Shown here one piece after another: positions 29,138-37,852 of a stretch of 64,000 nucleotides of DNA. Source of the DNA: UBA6115 sp040776985. GTDB taxonomy: Bacteria; Bacillota; Clostridia; Christensenellales; Aristaeellaceae. Each line of letters opens with the position of its first letter. The first letter of the stretch is position 1. Where the stretch lies: positions 248,001 to 312,000 of the forward strand of contig JAXGZL010000002.1 in NCBI GenBank assembly GCA_040776985.1, given 5' to 3'. The position numbers and the translations under genes were made by a program. Below the pieces are notes generated by a model. The model was not told where the DNA came from and searched no databases. It worked only from the letters and a program-made list of their open reading frames with translations.

Positions 29138-30652
29138 TTGAGCCAGGCTGTGGAAACCCTTGTCAAAATGACAGGCATCGAAAAATACTTCCCGGGTGTG
29201 CATGCCCTGAATCAGGCGCAGTTTGAGCTGCGCGCCGGGGAAGTGCACGCCCTGGTGGGGGAGAACGGGGCGGGCAAGTCCACGCTGATGAAGATCCTGA
29301 CCGGTATTTATCAAAAGGACGGCGGCGAGATCGAGATTCAGGGCAAGCCGGTGGACATCGTGGACTCCAGGCAGGCCCAGGATCTTGGAATCAGCATCAT
29401 CCATCAGGAGCTGAACCTGATGAAGGACCTGACGGTGGCAGAGAACATCTTCATCGGCCGGGAGCCCATGAGGGGTATGCTGCTGAACAAGCGCCAGCAA
29501 AACCGCCAGGCGGAGGAGTTGCTTCAGTCCCTGAACATCACCATCCCCCCTGAAACCCTGATCAAAAACCTCACCGTCGCCAAACAGCAGATGGTTGAAA
29601 TCGCCAAGGCCCTCTCCTATGAGGGCACCCGCATCCTGATCATGGACGAGCCCTCCGCCGCCCTCACCGAGGCGGAAATCGAGGACCTGTTCCGCTTTAT
29701 CCGGGAGCTGCGGGCCAAGGGCGTCGGCATCGTCTACATCTCCCACCGCATGAACGAGCTGCAGGAGATTTCCGACCGCATCACCGTCATGCGGGACGGC
29801 CAGTATGTGGGCACCGTGGTCACCAGGGACACCACCCTTGACACCATCATCTCCATGATGGTGGGCCGGGTGATCTTTGAGGAGCCCAAGACCGCTTCCA
29901 ATGTGCCGGAAGGCGCCCCTGTGGTGCTGGAGGTGAGAAACCTCCTGTCCACCGAGGTGAGCAACGTCTCCTTCTCCCTCAGAAAAGGGGAGATCCTGGG
30001 CATCGCGGGCCTGATGGGCGCCGGGCGGACCGAGCTGGCGAGGCTGATCAGCGGGGCTGACCAGCGCATCGCGGGCGAGGTGCTGATCAATGGCGTTCCG
30101 GTCAATGTGGCCACCCCCAGGGCAGCGGTGGACGCTGGCATTGGCTATCTGTCAGAGGACAGGAAGCAGTTTGGCCTGTGCCTGGGGCTGTCCGTGTCCA
30201 ACAACGTGGCCCTGCCGGCCCTTGACCTGTTCAGCCGCGGCCTGGTGGTGGATGACCGCAAGGTGCGCAAGATCGCCGGGGAATACAAGGAGCGCATTGA
30301 CATCCGCACCCCCACGGTGGAAACGCCGGCCATCAGCCTGTCCGGCGGCAACCAGCAGAAGGTGGTTATCGCCAAGTGGCTGGTCAGGGACTGCGACATC
30401 CTGATCTTTGACGAGCCCACCCGCGGCATTGACGTGGGCGCCAAGAACGAAATATACAAGCTGATGAACAACCTGGTTGAAGAAGGCAAGTCCATCATCA
30501 TGATATCCTCCGAGCTGCCGGAGCTTTTGCGCATGTCCGACCGCATTGCCGTGATGTGCGAAGGGGAGCTGACGGGGATTCTCAACATTGAAGACGCCAC
30601 ACAGGAGCGCATCATGACGCTGGCTACGCCCGGCGCGAGAGGAAAGGAATAA
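29138..30652 (+). CDS. sugar ABC transporter ATP-binding protein (RbsA/MglA type)
   Basis: 504 residues with two nucleotide-binding domains, typical of ribose/galactose importers. Domain 1 has Walker A GENGAGKST and Walker B LIMDEPSAAL. Domain 2 has the usual altered Walker A GLMGAGRTE, signature LSGGNQQKV and Walker B LIFDEPTRGIDVG. The frame is open well upstream inside the mutarotase gene, but TTG at 29138 with AGGAGG seven bases away gives the standard length. It couples ATP hydrolysis to sugar import with the next two gene products. Confidence 0.94.
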   Translation: MSQAVETLVKMTGIEKYFPGVHALNQAQFELRAGEVHALVGENGAGKSTLMKILTGIYQKDGGEIEIQGKPVDIVDSRQAQDLGISIIHQELNLMKDLTVAENIFIGREPMRGMLLNKRQQNRQAEELLQSLNITIPPETLIKNLTVAKQQMVEIAKALSYEGTRILIMDEPSAALTEAEIEDLFRFIRELRAKGVGIVYISHRMNELQEISDRITVMRDGQYVGTVVTRDTTLDTIISMMVGRVIFEEPKTASNVPEGAPVVLEVRNLLSTEVSNVSFSLRKGEILGIAGLMGAGRTELARLISGADQRIAGEVLINGVPVNVATPRAAVDAGIGYLSEDRKQFGLCLGLSVSNNVALPALDLFSRGLVVDDRKVRKIAGEYKERIDIRTPTVETPAISLSGGNQQKVVIAKWLVRDCDILIFDEPTRGIDVGAKNEIYKLMNNLVEEGKSIIMISSELPELLRMSDRIAVMCEGELTGILNIEDATQERIMTLATPGARGKE

Positions 30653-30655
30653 AGC

Positions 30656-31696
30656 ATGCAAGCACAGGAAAACGGCCGGAAATTTGATCTGCAGCGCGCC
30701 TTCGCGCCTGCTGCGCTGATCATCCTCTACGTGTTCTTCGCCCTGGTCGGCAGGAACTTCTTCAGCAAGGATACGGCTATCCAGATTCTGGAATCGTCCT
30801 ATTACATCGGGCTGATGGCCATCGGCGTCACCTTTGTCATCATCACAGGCGGCATTGACCTGTCCATCGGCACCGTGATGATGTGCTCTGCCCTCATCGG
30901 CGGGGTGGCCTATACCAACTGGGGCTTCCCCTTCTGGCTGGCCATGGTGATTGTGCCCCTGATCGGCCTGGCCTTTGGCACCATGAACGGCATTATGGTG
31001 GCCAAGTGGAAGCTGCCCCCCTTCATCGCCACCCTGGGGACCATGATGGTGTCCCAGGGCCTGGGCTCCATCGTCAGCGGGGTGCGCACCATGTACTACC
31101 CCACCATCGGCGGCAAGGACGAGTGGTTCAGAACCTACTTCTTCCGCATGGGCGGCTTTCCCATCGGGGCGGTTTACCTGATTGTGTTTTTTGCCCTGGG
31201 CATGTTCCTGCTGAACAAGACCCGCTTTGGCCGCTATAACTTCGCCATCGGCTCCAACCAGGAGGCCGCCCGGCTTTCAGGCGTCAGGGTTGACTACTGG
31301 AAGATCCTCATCTATGCCACCTGCGGCCTGTTCGCTGGCCTGGCGGGTATCTTCTATGGAGCGGCGTACACCACCATCATCCCCGGCAAGGGCAACGGCG
31401 AGGAGCTGAACGCCATCGCGGCGGTGGTCATCGGCGGCACCTCCATGGCGGGCGGCTCTGGCACCATGTCAGGAACCCTGATCGGTGTGCTGATCATGTC
31501 CACCCTGAAGCGCGGCCTGTCCTCTGTGGGCCTGCAGGCCCACTGGCAGACCTTTTTCACCGGCTTTGTGGTGATTGGCGCGGTGCTGCTGGACAATGCC
31601 CGGAACCGGGCCGCCCTCAGGGCCAAGACCCGCATTGTGGCCAAAAGCGCCGAAGCCCGGGCAGAAGGGCCGGATGCGTCCAGCGGCAAGCAATAG
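30656..31696 (+). CDS. sugar ABC transporter permease (RbsC type)
   Basis: 346 residues with 8-10 hydrophobic segments. Family marks are VIITGGIDLSIGTVM in the second helix region and NAIAAVVIGGTSMAGGSGT in the last third, both hallmarks of BPD_transp_2 permeases. It starts three bases after the ATPase gene and shares its operon. The C-terminal tail is longer and more charged than in E. coli RbsC. Confidence 0.94.
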   Translation: MQAQENGRKFDLQRAFAPAALIILYVFFALVGRNFFSKDTAIQILESSYYIGLMAIGVTFVIITGGIDLSIGTVMMCSALIGGVAYTNWGFPFWLAMVIVPLIGLAFGTMNGIMVAKWKLPPFIATLGTMMVSQGLGSIVSGVRTMYYPTIGGKDEWFRTYFFRMGGFPIGAVYLIVFFALGMFLLNKTRFGRYNFAIGSNQEAARLSGVRVDYWKILIYATCGLFAGLAGIFYGAAYTTIIPGKGNGEELNAIAAVVIGGTSMAGGSGTMSGTLIGVLIMSTLKRGLSSVGLQAHWQTFFTGFVVIGAVLLDNARNRAALRAKTRIVAKSAEARAEGPDASSGKQ

Positions 31697-31772
31697 CGTA
31701 GCGACGCAGTCCCTTTCTCAATCTGATTACTTTAGGCGCAACGTCGCTTAAAAATAAAAGGAGGAACCATTC

Positions 31773-32831
31773 ATGAAGAAAATCCTATCCCTGGTCCTGG
31801 CATTGGCGCTGATCCTGTCCGTCATGGCCTTTGCATCTGCCGAAGCCAAACCCTACATCTCCGTCATCTCCAAGGGTGAGCAGCACGCCTTCTGGCAGGC
31901 CGTCCGCAAGGGCAGCAATGACGCCGCTGAAAAATACGGTGTGGAAATGTACTACTACGGACCTCCCTCGGAAGCGGACATCCAGCTGCAGGTTGAGGCC
32001 CTCAACGGCGAACTGGCCAAGCAGCCCGTCGCCCTGGCCCTGGCCGCCCTGTCCACCGAGTCTGTGATGAGCCAGCTGGCTGAGTGCATCGAGAAGAAGA
32101 TCCCGGTCATCGGCTTTGACTCTGGTGTGCCCAATGCCCCCGAAGGCGCCATCAAGGCCACTGCCTCCACCAACAACCAGAACGCCGCCGGCCTGGCCGC
32201 GGAAGAAATGCTGAAGCTGGACGGCTTCGTGGACATGCTGAAATCCGGCACCCCCGAAAAGCCCGTCGTGCTGGCTGTCCTGTCCCAGGATGCCACCAGT
32301 GAGTCCGTCACCGGCCGCACCACCGGCTTTGTCAACAAGATGAAGGAACTGGCCTCCGAGCATGGCACCGTTGCCGTGAAGGGCCACAACCTGTGGGCCG
32401 CCGATGCGGAAAAAGCCGGCATCGTCATCCATGTTGAAATCGCCGCCACCCCCGAAATCGTTGACGTCACCAACGCCGCCAACGCCGTGCTGAACCAGGA
32501 AAACCTGAAGGCTGTCTTCCTATCCAATGAAGGCGCCGTGAACGGCTTCCTGGCTGCCACCAACCAAGGCTCTGACCTGGCTGAAGGCGCCCGCCTGGCC
32601 GGCCTGATCGTGGCTGGCTTTGACGCCGGCACCCCCCAGAAGAACGCCGTGCGCAATGGCTGGTTTGTCGGTTCCGTCACCCAGGACCCCTACATGATCG
32701 GCTACCTGGCGGTTGAGCTGGCTGTGAAGGCCGCCAACGGCGAAGAAGTGGCTGACGTTGACACCGGTGCCCAGTGGTACACCAAGGACAACATCGACGA
32801 GCCCAACATCGCCCTGCTGGTGTATGATTGA
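31773..32831 (+). CDS. sugar ABC transporter substrate-binding protein (RbsB type)
   Basis: 352 residues with a Sec signal (about 1-24, cleavage after ASA) and a periplasmic-binding type 1 fold (PYISVISKGEQHAFWQAVRKGSNDAA). It captures the sugar for the permease. There is no lipobox cysteine, although the foldase at 53335 has one, so this binding protein would not be lipid-anchored. It is the last gene of the operon and lies 76 bases after the permease, with a 7-bp repeat AGCGACG/CGTCGCT in the gap that may tune expression. Confidence 0.93.
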   Translation: MKKILSLVLALALILSVMAFASAEAKPYISVISKGEQHAFWQAVRKGSNDAAEKYGVEMYYYGPPSEADIQLQVEALNGELAKQPVALALAALSTESVMSQLAECIEKKIPVIGFDSGVPNAPEGAIKATASTNNQNAAGLAAEEMLKLDGFVDMLKSGTPEKPVVLAVLSQDATSESVTGRTTGFVNKMKELASEHGTVAVKGHNLWAADAEKAGIVIHVEIAATPEIVDVTNAANAVLNQENLKAVFLSNEGAVNGFLAATNQGSDLAEGARLAGLIVAGFDAGTPQKNAVRNGWFVGSVTQDPYMIGYLAVELAVKAANGEEVADVDTGAQWYTKDNIDEPNIALLVYD

Positions 32832-32856
32832 TCGTCTAAGTCTTTAACAACAAAAG

Positions 32857-32889
32857 GGGCCGAGCATTCGCTCGGCCCTCTTGCTTTTC
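32857..32889 (+). terminator. terminator of the sugar transporter operon
   Basis: GGGCCGAG/CTCGGCCC (8 bp) with loop CATTCG, followed by a T-rich tail. Confidence 0.85.
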
Positions 32890-32900
32890 TCGGGATAATG

Positions 32901-33860
32901 TTATTGCCGTGTCACCTGGGCCATGAAGGCTGCCTTCAGCTCCTCGGCATTCTCGCCCGGGCGCAGGGCGCGCAGGCCAATCGCCAGCCGCTCGGTATCA
33001 ATGGGGCCGTGGCAGGTGACCAGGGTAAGAAGCTGATCCTCGGGGCTGACATCCACCGGGAAGGACAGGGAGGAGCGCTGCTGCAGGGTGGCCACATAGC
33101 TTTCCTTGTCTGCCCTGGTGTTGAAGTGGGGGGATATGATGCTGATAAAGCGGCTGTCCCTGGGATCGTTGGAGAAAACCGTCACCGCATAGGGGACGTA
33201 CTGGGCTTCCTGATACAGGGTGTTGAACTGCATGAAGGGCAGGCGGCGGAACAGCTCCGGGTCCATCATCCGGGCCAGCTTGCCAAACATGGTGCCGTTT
33301 TTCATGTTGTGGCCGTGGAGGATATAGTTTTCATCCTGGGGCCAGATGCTGTTGCCCTCGTCCATGAAGACGGTGCCGGCGATGTTCTGGCGGCCGGAGA
33401 AATCCCGGTCAAGATAATAGGTGTTGTCCCGCTTCACCACGGGGAAATCAATCTCTGTGATGCCGGGATAGCGCAGCCAGCCCACCACATCCCGGTTTTT
33501 GCGCATCAGGGGCAGGAACTGCTCGCCCATCACCGGAAGTTGTCCCGGCTGCAGGCTGGGGGAGGGGGCAGGCGCGGGGGTTTCCGCGGCAGCCACGGGG
33601 CCCTGGCTTTCTGCCAGGGCGGCTGCCATCGTGGCCTCCGGCTGCTGCGTGGGTTCCGCGCTGTGGAACATCTCCCGCAGGGCTTTCTGCTCTGCCCGGG
33701 TCAGATTGGTCTGATGAATATAGCGGATCAGCAGCACCACAGCCGCCACCGCCAGCCCCATGCCCACAAGGGCCAGGAGCCTGGCCTGACGCTTTCTCTT
33801 TCTTGACCGGCGGCTGTTCTGACGGGTTTTCAGGCGGTCTTTGTTGTGTGCGGATGCCAT
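32901..33860 (-). CDS. srtB: class B sortase
   Basis: 319 residues: a very basic cytoplasmic N-terminus, one membrane helix (about 27-46), a Pro/Ala linker, and a sortase B domain. Catalytic residues are visible as His in ILHGHNM, Cys in LVTCHGP and Arg in IGLRAL. Sortase B enzymes attach NPQTN-type proteins to the cell wall or build pili. No protein in this window carries a clear sorting signal, so the substrate is elsewhere. The linker is longer than usual. The AAGGTTCTGT region with GGAAGG gives the start. Confidence 0.93.
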   Translation of the reverse strand: MASAHNKDRLKTRQNSRRSRKRKRQARLLALVGMGLAVAAVVLLIRYIHQTNLTRAEQKALREMFHSAEPTQQPEATMAAALAESQGPVAAAETPAPAPSPSLQPGQLPVMGEQFLPLMRKNRDVVGWLRYPGITEIDFPVVKRDNTYYLDRDFSGRQNIAGTVFMDEGNSIWPQDENYILHGHNMKNGTMFGKLARMMDPELFRRLPFMQFNTLYQEAQYVPYAVTVFSNDPRDSRFISIISPHFNTRADKESYVATLQQRSSLSFPVDVSPEDQLLTLVTCHGPIDTERLAIGLRALRPGENAEELKAAFMAQVTRQ

Positions 33861-33982
33861 ACAGAACCTTCCTGCTTTCAGTTCCTTCCCCTTCTATCCG
33901 CAAAGCGGTCAGGGAGTGATGACTTCCAAAATAGTGTATTGAGTGAGCATACATTTGTCAACCATTGAGTTTGATGAAAATG

Positions 33983-35809
33983 TCAGGATTTCTTGCTGCG
34001 TCCCTGGCGCTTGGCCCGCATTTCGTGGCTCAGCTCCCTTTTGCGCATGCGAAGGCTCTTGGGGGTCACCTCCAGCAGCTCGTCCTCATCGATGAACTCC
34101 AGGCATTCCTCCAGGGTGGGGGCCTTCACCACGTTCAGCCGCATGCTGTCCTCCGCCGCGGCGGCGTTGCGGGTGTTGGTGACATGCTTTTTGCGGCAGA
34201 CATTGACCACAATGTCCCCCGGGCGGCTGGAAACCCCGCAGATCATCCCGGCATACACCGGGACCTGGCTGCCAATGAACAGGGCGCCCCGCTCCTGGGC
34301 GGCGAAGAGGCCGTACTGGGTGCTGTCCCCGGTCTCGTGGCAGACCAGGGCCCCCACATTGCGCCGGGGGATGTCCCCCTTGTAGGGCTCATAGCCGTAG
34401 AAGACGGAGTTCATGATGCCTTCCCCCCGGGTGTCGGTGAGGAACTCATTCCGGTAGCCAAACAGGCCTCGGGCAGGCACCAGGAAGGACATGCGCACCC
34501 GGTCGGTACCCGCCATGGACAGCAGTTGGCCCCGGCGGCTGCCCAGCTTTTCAATCACGGCGCCGCTGGCGCTCTGGGGCACGTCCACCCGCACCATCTC
34601 CATGGGCTCGCAGGTTTCCCCGTCAATTTCCTTAAGAATCGCCTCCGGCATGGACACCTGGAACTCATAGCCCTGGCGGCGCATGTTCTCCATCAGCACG
34701 GACAGATGCAGCTCTCCCCGTCCCTTTACATAGAATTGATCCGGCGTTTCTCCGTCCGTCACCCGGAGGGACACGTCCGTCTGGGTCTCTTTATAAAGCC
34801 GGGCCCTGAGATGGCGGCTGGTGACATAGTCGCCCTCCCGGCCGGCAAAGGGGCTGTCGTTGATGGAAAAGGTGATGGTGACAGTGGGCTCACCCACCGA
34901 CACAAAGGGCAGGGGGGCGATGTTGGAAGGATCGCACACCGTGTCCCCGATGTTAAGGTCAGCAAGGCCGGAAATGGCCACGATGTCCCCGGCAGCGGCC
35001 TCCTCCACCGGCACCCTTTTCAGGCCGTCAAAGGTGGTCAGCTCACTCAGGCGGAAACGGTCATGGATGCTGTCATCCAGCGCATTGCAGCGCACCAGGG
35101 TGCTCATCACCTTGATATGCCCCCGCTGGATGCGGCCAATGCCGATACGGCCCACATAGTCGTTGTAGTCGATGGTGGAGATCAGCACCTGGGTGGCACC
35201 CTCCGGGTCTGCCTCGGGGCCGGGGATATAGCGCAGGATGGCGTCAAAAAGCGGGCTTAAGTCGGTGCCTTTCACCTTGGGGTCGGTGGTGGCGGTGCCG
35301 TCCCGGCCCGATACATAGAGGATGGGGTGCTCCAGGGTTTCCTCCCCGGCGTCCAGGTCAATCAGCAGGTCCAGCAGCTCGCCCACCACTTCCTCGTTCC
35401 TGGCGTCCGCCCGGTCCACCTTGTTGATCACCAGCAGCACCGGCAGCTTCAGATCCAGCGCCTTTTTCAGCACAAAGCGGGTCTGGGGCATGGGGCCCTC
35501 AAAGGAGTCGGTGAGCAGCAGCACCCCGTCCACCATTTTCAGCACCCGCTCCACCTCGCCGGAGAAATCCGCGTGGCCGGGGGTGTCCACGATGTTGATC
35601 TTCACGTCTTTCCAGTGCACCGCGGTGTTTTTGGCTAGGATGGTGATCCCCCGCTCCCGCTCGATGTCCCCGGAGTCCATCACCCTTTCCGCCACCTGCT
35701 GGTTTTTTCGGAAGACGCCTGATTGCCTGAGCATCTGGTCCACCAGGGTGGTCTTGCCGTGGTCCACGTGGGCGATAATGGCGATGTTGCGAATGTTCTG
35801 TCTGATCAT
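33983..35809 (-). CDS. typA: ribosome-associated GTPase TypA/BipA
   Basis: 608 residues, the standard length. G1 motif AHVDHGKTT, G3 DTPGHADF, G4 NKVDRADA, and the TypA-specific C-terminal region (FYGYEPYKGDIPRRNVGALV). It binds 70S ribosomes and aids assembly and stress adaptation. A terminator-like hairpin lies 40-60 bases before its start (GGGGAA/TTCCCC then GGGCTTTTTG on the minus strand), so attenuation or separation from upstream transcription is likely. Confidence 0.96.
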   Translation of the reverse strand: MIRQNIRNIAIIAHVDHGKTTLVDQMLRQSGVFRKNQQVAERVMDSGDIERERGITILAKNTAVHWKDVKINIVDTPGHADFSGEVERVLKMVDGVLLLTDSFEGPMPQTRFVLKKALDLKLPVLLVINKVDRADARNEEVVGELLDLLIDLDAGEETLEHPILYVSGRDGTATTDPKVKGTDLSPLFDAILRYIPGPEADPEGATQVLISTIDYNDYVGRIGIGRIQRGHIKVMSTLVRCNALDDSIHDRFRLSELTTFDGLKRVPVEEAAAGDIVAISGLADLNIGDTVCDPSNIAPLPFVSVGEPTVTITFSINDSPFAGREGDYVTSRHLRARLYKETQTDVSLRVTDGETPDQFYVKGRGELHLSVLMENMRRQGYEFQVSMPEAILKEIDGETCEPMEMVRVDVPQSASGAVIEKLGSRRGQLLSMAGTDRVRMSFLVPARGLFGYRNEFLTDTRGEGIMNSVFYGYEPYKGDIPRRNVGALVCHETGDSTQYGLFAAQERGALFIGSQVPVYAGMICGVSSRPGDIVVNVCRKKHVTNTRNAAAAEDSMRLNVVKAPTLEECLEFIDEDELLEVTPKSLRMRKRELSHEMRAKRQGRSKKS

Positions 35810-35842
35810 TTCCTTATCTTTCCTTTTGCTTCATCAGGGCAC

Positions 35843-35870
35843 AAAAAGCCCGGGGAACGCTTCCCCAAGG
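35843..35870 (-). terminator. hairpin upstream of typA
   Basis: On the minus strand GGGGAA-GC-GTTCCCC is followed by GGGCTTTTTG. It would stop transcripts coming from the mini-cistron or RF3 side, or act as an attenuator of typA. Confidence 0.5.
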
Positions 35871-35940
35871 CCATGTCCCGGAATCTTTCTATTTCAAATG
35901 TCGTCTGTTTTGAACAATAAAAGAAGCCTCCGGGCAGCGC

Positions 35941-36012
35941 TCAGCTGTCCGGGGGTTCGCCGCGGGTGATATCCCTGGGCGTGAAGGTGTGAAAGGCGGT
36001 GTAGGGCTTCAA
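35941..36012 (-). CDS. possible 23-residue peptide with its own promoter and terminator
   Basis: On the minus strand AGGAG is followed five bases later by TTG, then 22 sense codons and TGA. The peptide reads KPYTAFHTFTPRDITRGEPP with three more residues. A consensus-like promoter lies about 60 bases upstream, and a 12-position stem (two mismatches) spanning the stop codon is followed by CTTCTTTTATT. Promoter, ribosome site, frame and terminator are all in the right order in the 318-base gap between RF3 and TypA. The frame is also open upstream without a start codon. It could be a small protein, a leader or a chance frame. Confidence 0.4.
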   Translation of the reverse strand: MKPYTAFHTFTPRDITRGEPPDS

Positions 36013-36071
36013 AACAACTCCTGATTGATCCTTGGCTTTACAGTCAAAATCAAGGCCTGCGTGCAGGAGTG

Positions 36072-36101
36072 ATGATAATCCCGGAGGGGTTTATTTGTCA
36101 A
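36072..36101 (-). promoter_or_regulatory. promoter of the mini-cistron
   Basis: TTGACA, 18 bases, TATCAT on the minus strand, just after the RF3 stop codon. Confidence 0.55.
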
Positions 36102-36127
36102 GTATGGGAACCGGAAAATGCATGAAA

Positions 36128-37729
36128 TCAGGAGTCAAAATTGTCCCTCGGCTCCACATCCATCAACACCAGCCCCGGGTTTTTGTCCAGGACCAGGCGA
36201 ATGGACCACTCGTTCTCAAAGAAGAGGACGGGGTGTTCCCGGCTGTCCAGGCCCCGGTGGGTGGTGGAGGTGAGGGTCAACTGCTCCAGGGGCCTGGGGC
36301 TTTCCACCACCCAGCGCACAAAGCGGTAGGGCAGCATGTCCATGGCCAGCTCGGCGCCATATTCGTTCTTCAGCCGGTGGCTGAGGACATCAAACTGCAG
36401 GATGCCCACCACCCCCACGATGCTCTGCTCCGGGCCCAGTTCCTCCCGGGAGAAGGTCTGGATGGCGCCTTCCTCGCTCAGCTGGGACACGCCCTTTAAG
36501 AACTGCTTGCGCTTCATGGAGTCAAAGGGACGTACCCGGGCAAAGTGCTCTGGTGCAAAGACCGGGATTTTCTCAAAATGCAACTTGGTCTTTTCGGACA
36601 GGGTGTCCCCCAGGCGGTAGATGCCCGGGTCAAACAGGCCGATGATGTCCCCCGGATAGGCGCTTTCCACGATGGCCCGCTCGTCCGCCATGAACTGCTG
36701 GGGGGCCTTCAGCTGCACTTGTTTTCCGCTGCTTGAGTGCCAGGCGGCCATGTCCCGCCTGAACTCGCCGGACACCACCCGCACAAAGGCCAGGCGGTCC
36801 CGGTGGGCCGGGTTCATGTTGGCCTGAATTTTGAACACAAAGCCGGTGAACTCCGGCGTTTCCGGGGTGATGAGGCCCTGGTCACTCTCCCGGGGCGTGG
36901 GGGGCAGGGTGTAGTTCAAAAAGCGGTTCAGGAAGGGCTCCACCCCGAAGTTGGTGATGGCGGAGCCAAAGAACATGGGGGTCAGCTCCCCCCGGCGCAC
37001 CGCCTGCAGGTCAAAGGGGTCCCCCGCCTCGTCCAGCAGGGCGATTTCCTCCTGCAGCCGGTCGATATAGTGCTTTGCCAGGACGCCGGACAGGGCCTCG
37101 CTGTCCAGGCCCACCTCCGTTTTCTTGGCCTTGGTTTTGCCGTGGTCACCGCCAAAGTATAATTCCACCACCCGGCTGTCCCGGTGGCAGACGCCCTGGA
37201 AATCGCCGTCCACGCCGATGGGCCAGTTGACCGGGCAGGACCGGATGCCCAGCACCTGTTCCAGCTCCTCCATCAATTCAAAGGGGTCCTTTGCGGAACG
37301 GTCCATCTTGTTCACAAAGGTGAAGATGGGGATGCCCCGCATCCGGCAGACCTTGAACAGCTTCCGGGTCTGCTCCTCAACGCCCCGGGAGGCGTCCAGC
37401 AGCATCACCGCGCTGTCCGCCGCCACCAGCACCCGGTAGGTGTCCTCGGAGAAGTCCTGGTGACCAGGGGTGTCCAGGATGTTGATATGATAGCCTTCAT
37501 AATCAAACTGCATGGCGCTGGAGGTGACGGAGATGCCGCGCTGCTTCTCGATCTCCATCCAGTCGCTGGTGGCGTGGGCCGCCGCCTTGCGGGCCTTCAC
37601 GCTGCCTGCCTGGCGGATGGCGCCCCCGTACAGCAGCAGCTTTTCCGTCAGCGTGGTCTTGCCCGCGTCCGGATGGCTGATGATGGCGAAGGTGCGCCGC
37701 CTGTTGATTTCCCTGGTCAGTGTGTCCAT
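36128..37729 (-). CDS. prfC: peptide chain release factor 3
   Basis: 533 residues from the ATG at 37729 (GGGGGA upstream); the frame also opens seven codons earlier. G1 is SHPDAGKTTLTEKLLLYGGA, then DTPGHQDFSEDTYR and NKMDRSAKDP: the RF3 signatures. RF3 is a GTPase that removes RF1/RF2 from the ribosome after termination. It is divergent from the CorA gene and has its own strong promoter. Confidence 0.96.
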   Translation of the reverse strand: MDTLTREINRRRTFAIISHPDAGKTTLTEKLLLYGGAIRQAGSVKARKAAAHATSDWMEIEKQRGISVTSSAMQFDYEGYHINILDTPGHQDFSEDTYRVLVAADSAVMLLDASRGVEEQTRKLFKVCRMRGIPIFTFVNKMDRSAKDPFELMEELEQVLGIRSCPVNWPIGVDGDFQGVCHRDSRVVELYFGGDHGKTKAKKTEVGLDSEALSGVLAKHYIDRLQEEIALLDEAGDPFDLQAVRRGELTPMFFGSAITNFGVEPFLNRFLNYTLPPTPRESDQGLITPETPEFTGFVFKIQANMNPAHRDRLAFVRVVSGEFRRDMAAWHSSSGKQVQLKAPQQFMADERAIVESAYPGDIIGLFDPGIYRLGDTLSEKTKLHFEKIPVFAPEHFARVRPFDSMKRKQFLKGVSQLSEEGAIQTFSREELGPEQSIVGVVGILQFDVLSHRLKNEYGAELAMDMLPYRFVRWVVESPRPLEQLTLTSTTHRGLDSREHPVLFFENEWSIRLVLDKNPGLVLMDVEPRDNFDS

Positions 37730-37767
37730 GCCGTCCCCCTGATAAACCATGATTTTCGCATCACAAA

Positions 37768-37797
37768 ATTATACTGATGCACCGGGCAACTTGTCAA
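37768..37797 (-). promoter_or_regulatory. promoter of prfC
   Basis: TTGACA, 18 bases, TATAAT on the minus strand. Its -35 box forms half of the palindrome TGTCAAATGACA, whose other half is the -35 box of the divergent corA promoter. Confidence 0.8.
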
Positions 37798-37826
37798 ATG
37801 ACAGGAAAGCCGCCGCATGGTATCAT
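37798..37826 (+). promoter_or_regulatory. promoter of the CorA-type gene
   Basis: ATGACA, 17 bases, TATCAT; transcription would start about 20 bases before the ATG. The -35 box abuts that of prfC. Confidence 0.65.
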
Positions 37827-37852
37827 GGGCGCAGCAAAATCAGGAGGCGGAG

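Noticed and set aside
32901..33860. Sortase substrate nearby
   Set aside because: No LPxTG- or NPQTN-like C-terminal sorting signal was found in the exported proteins of the window.
33965..35260. 431-codon open frame on the plus strand
   Set aside because: Antisense to typA.
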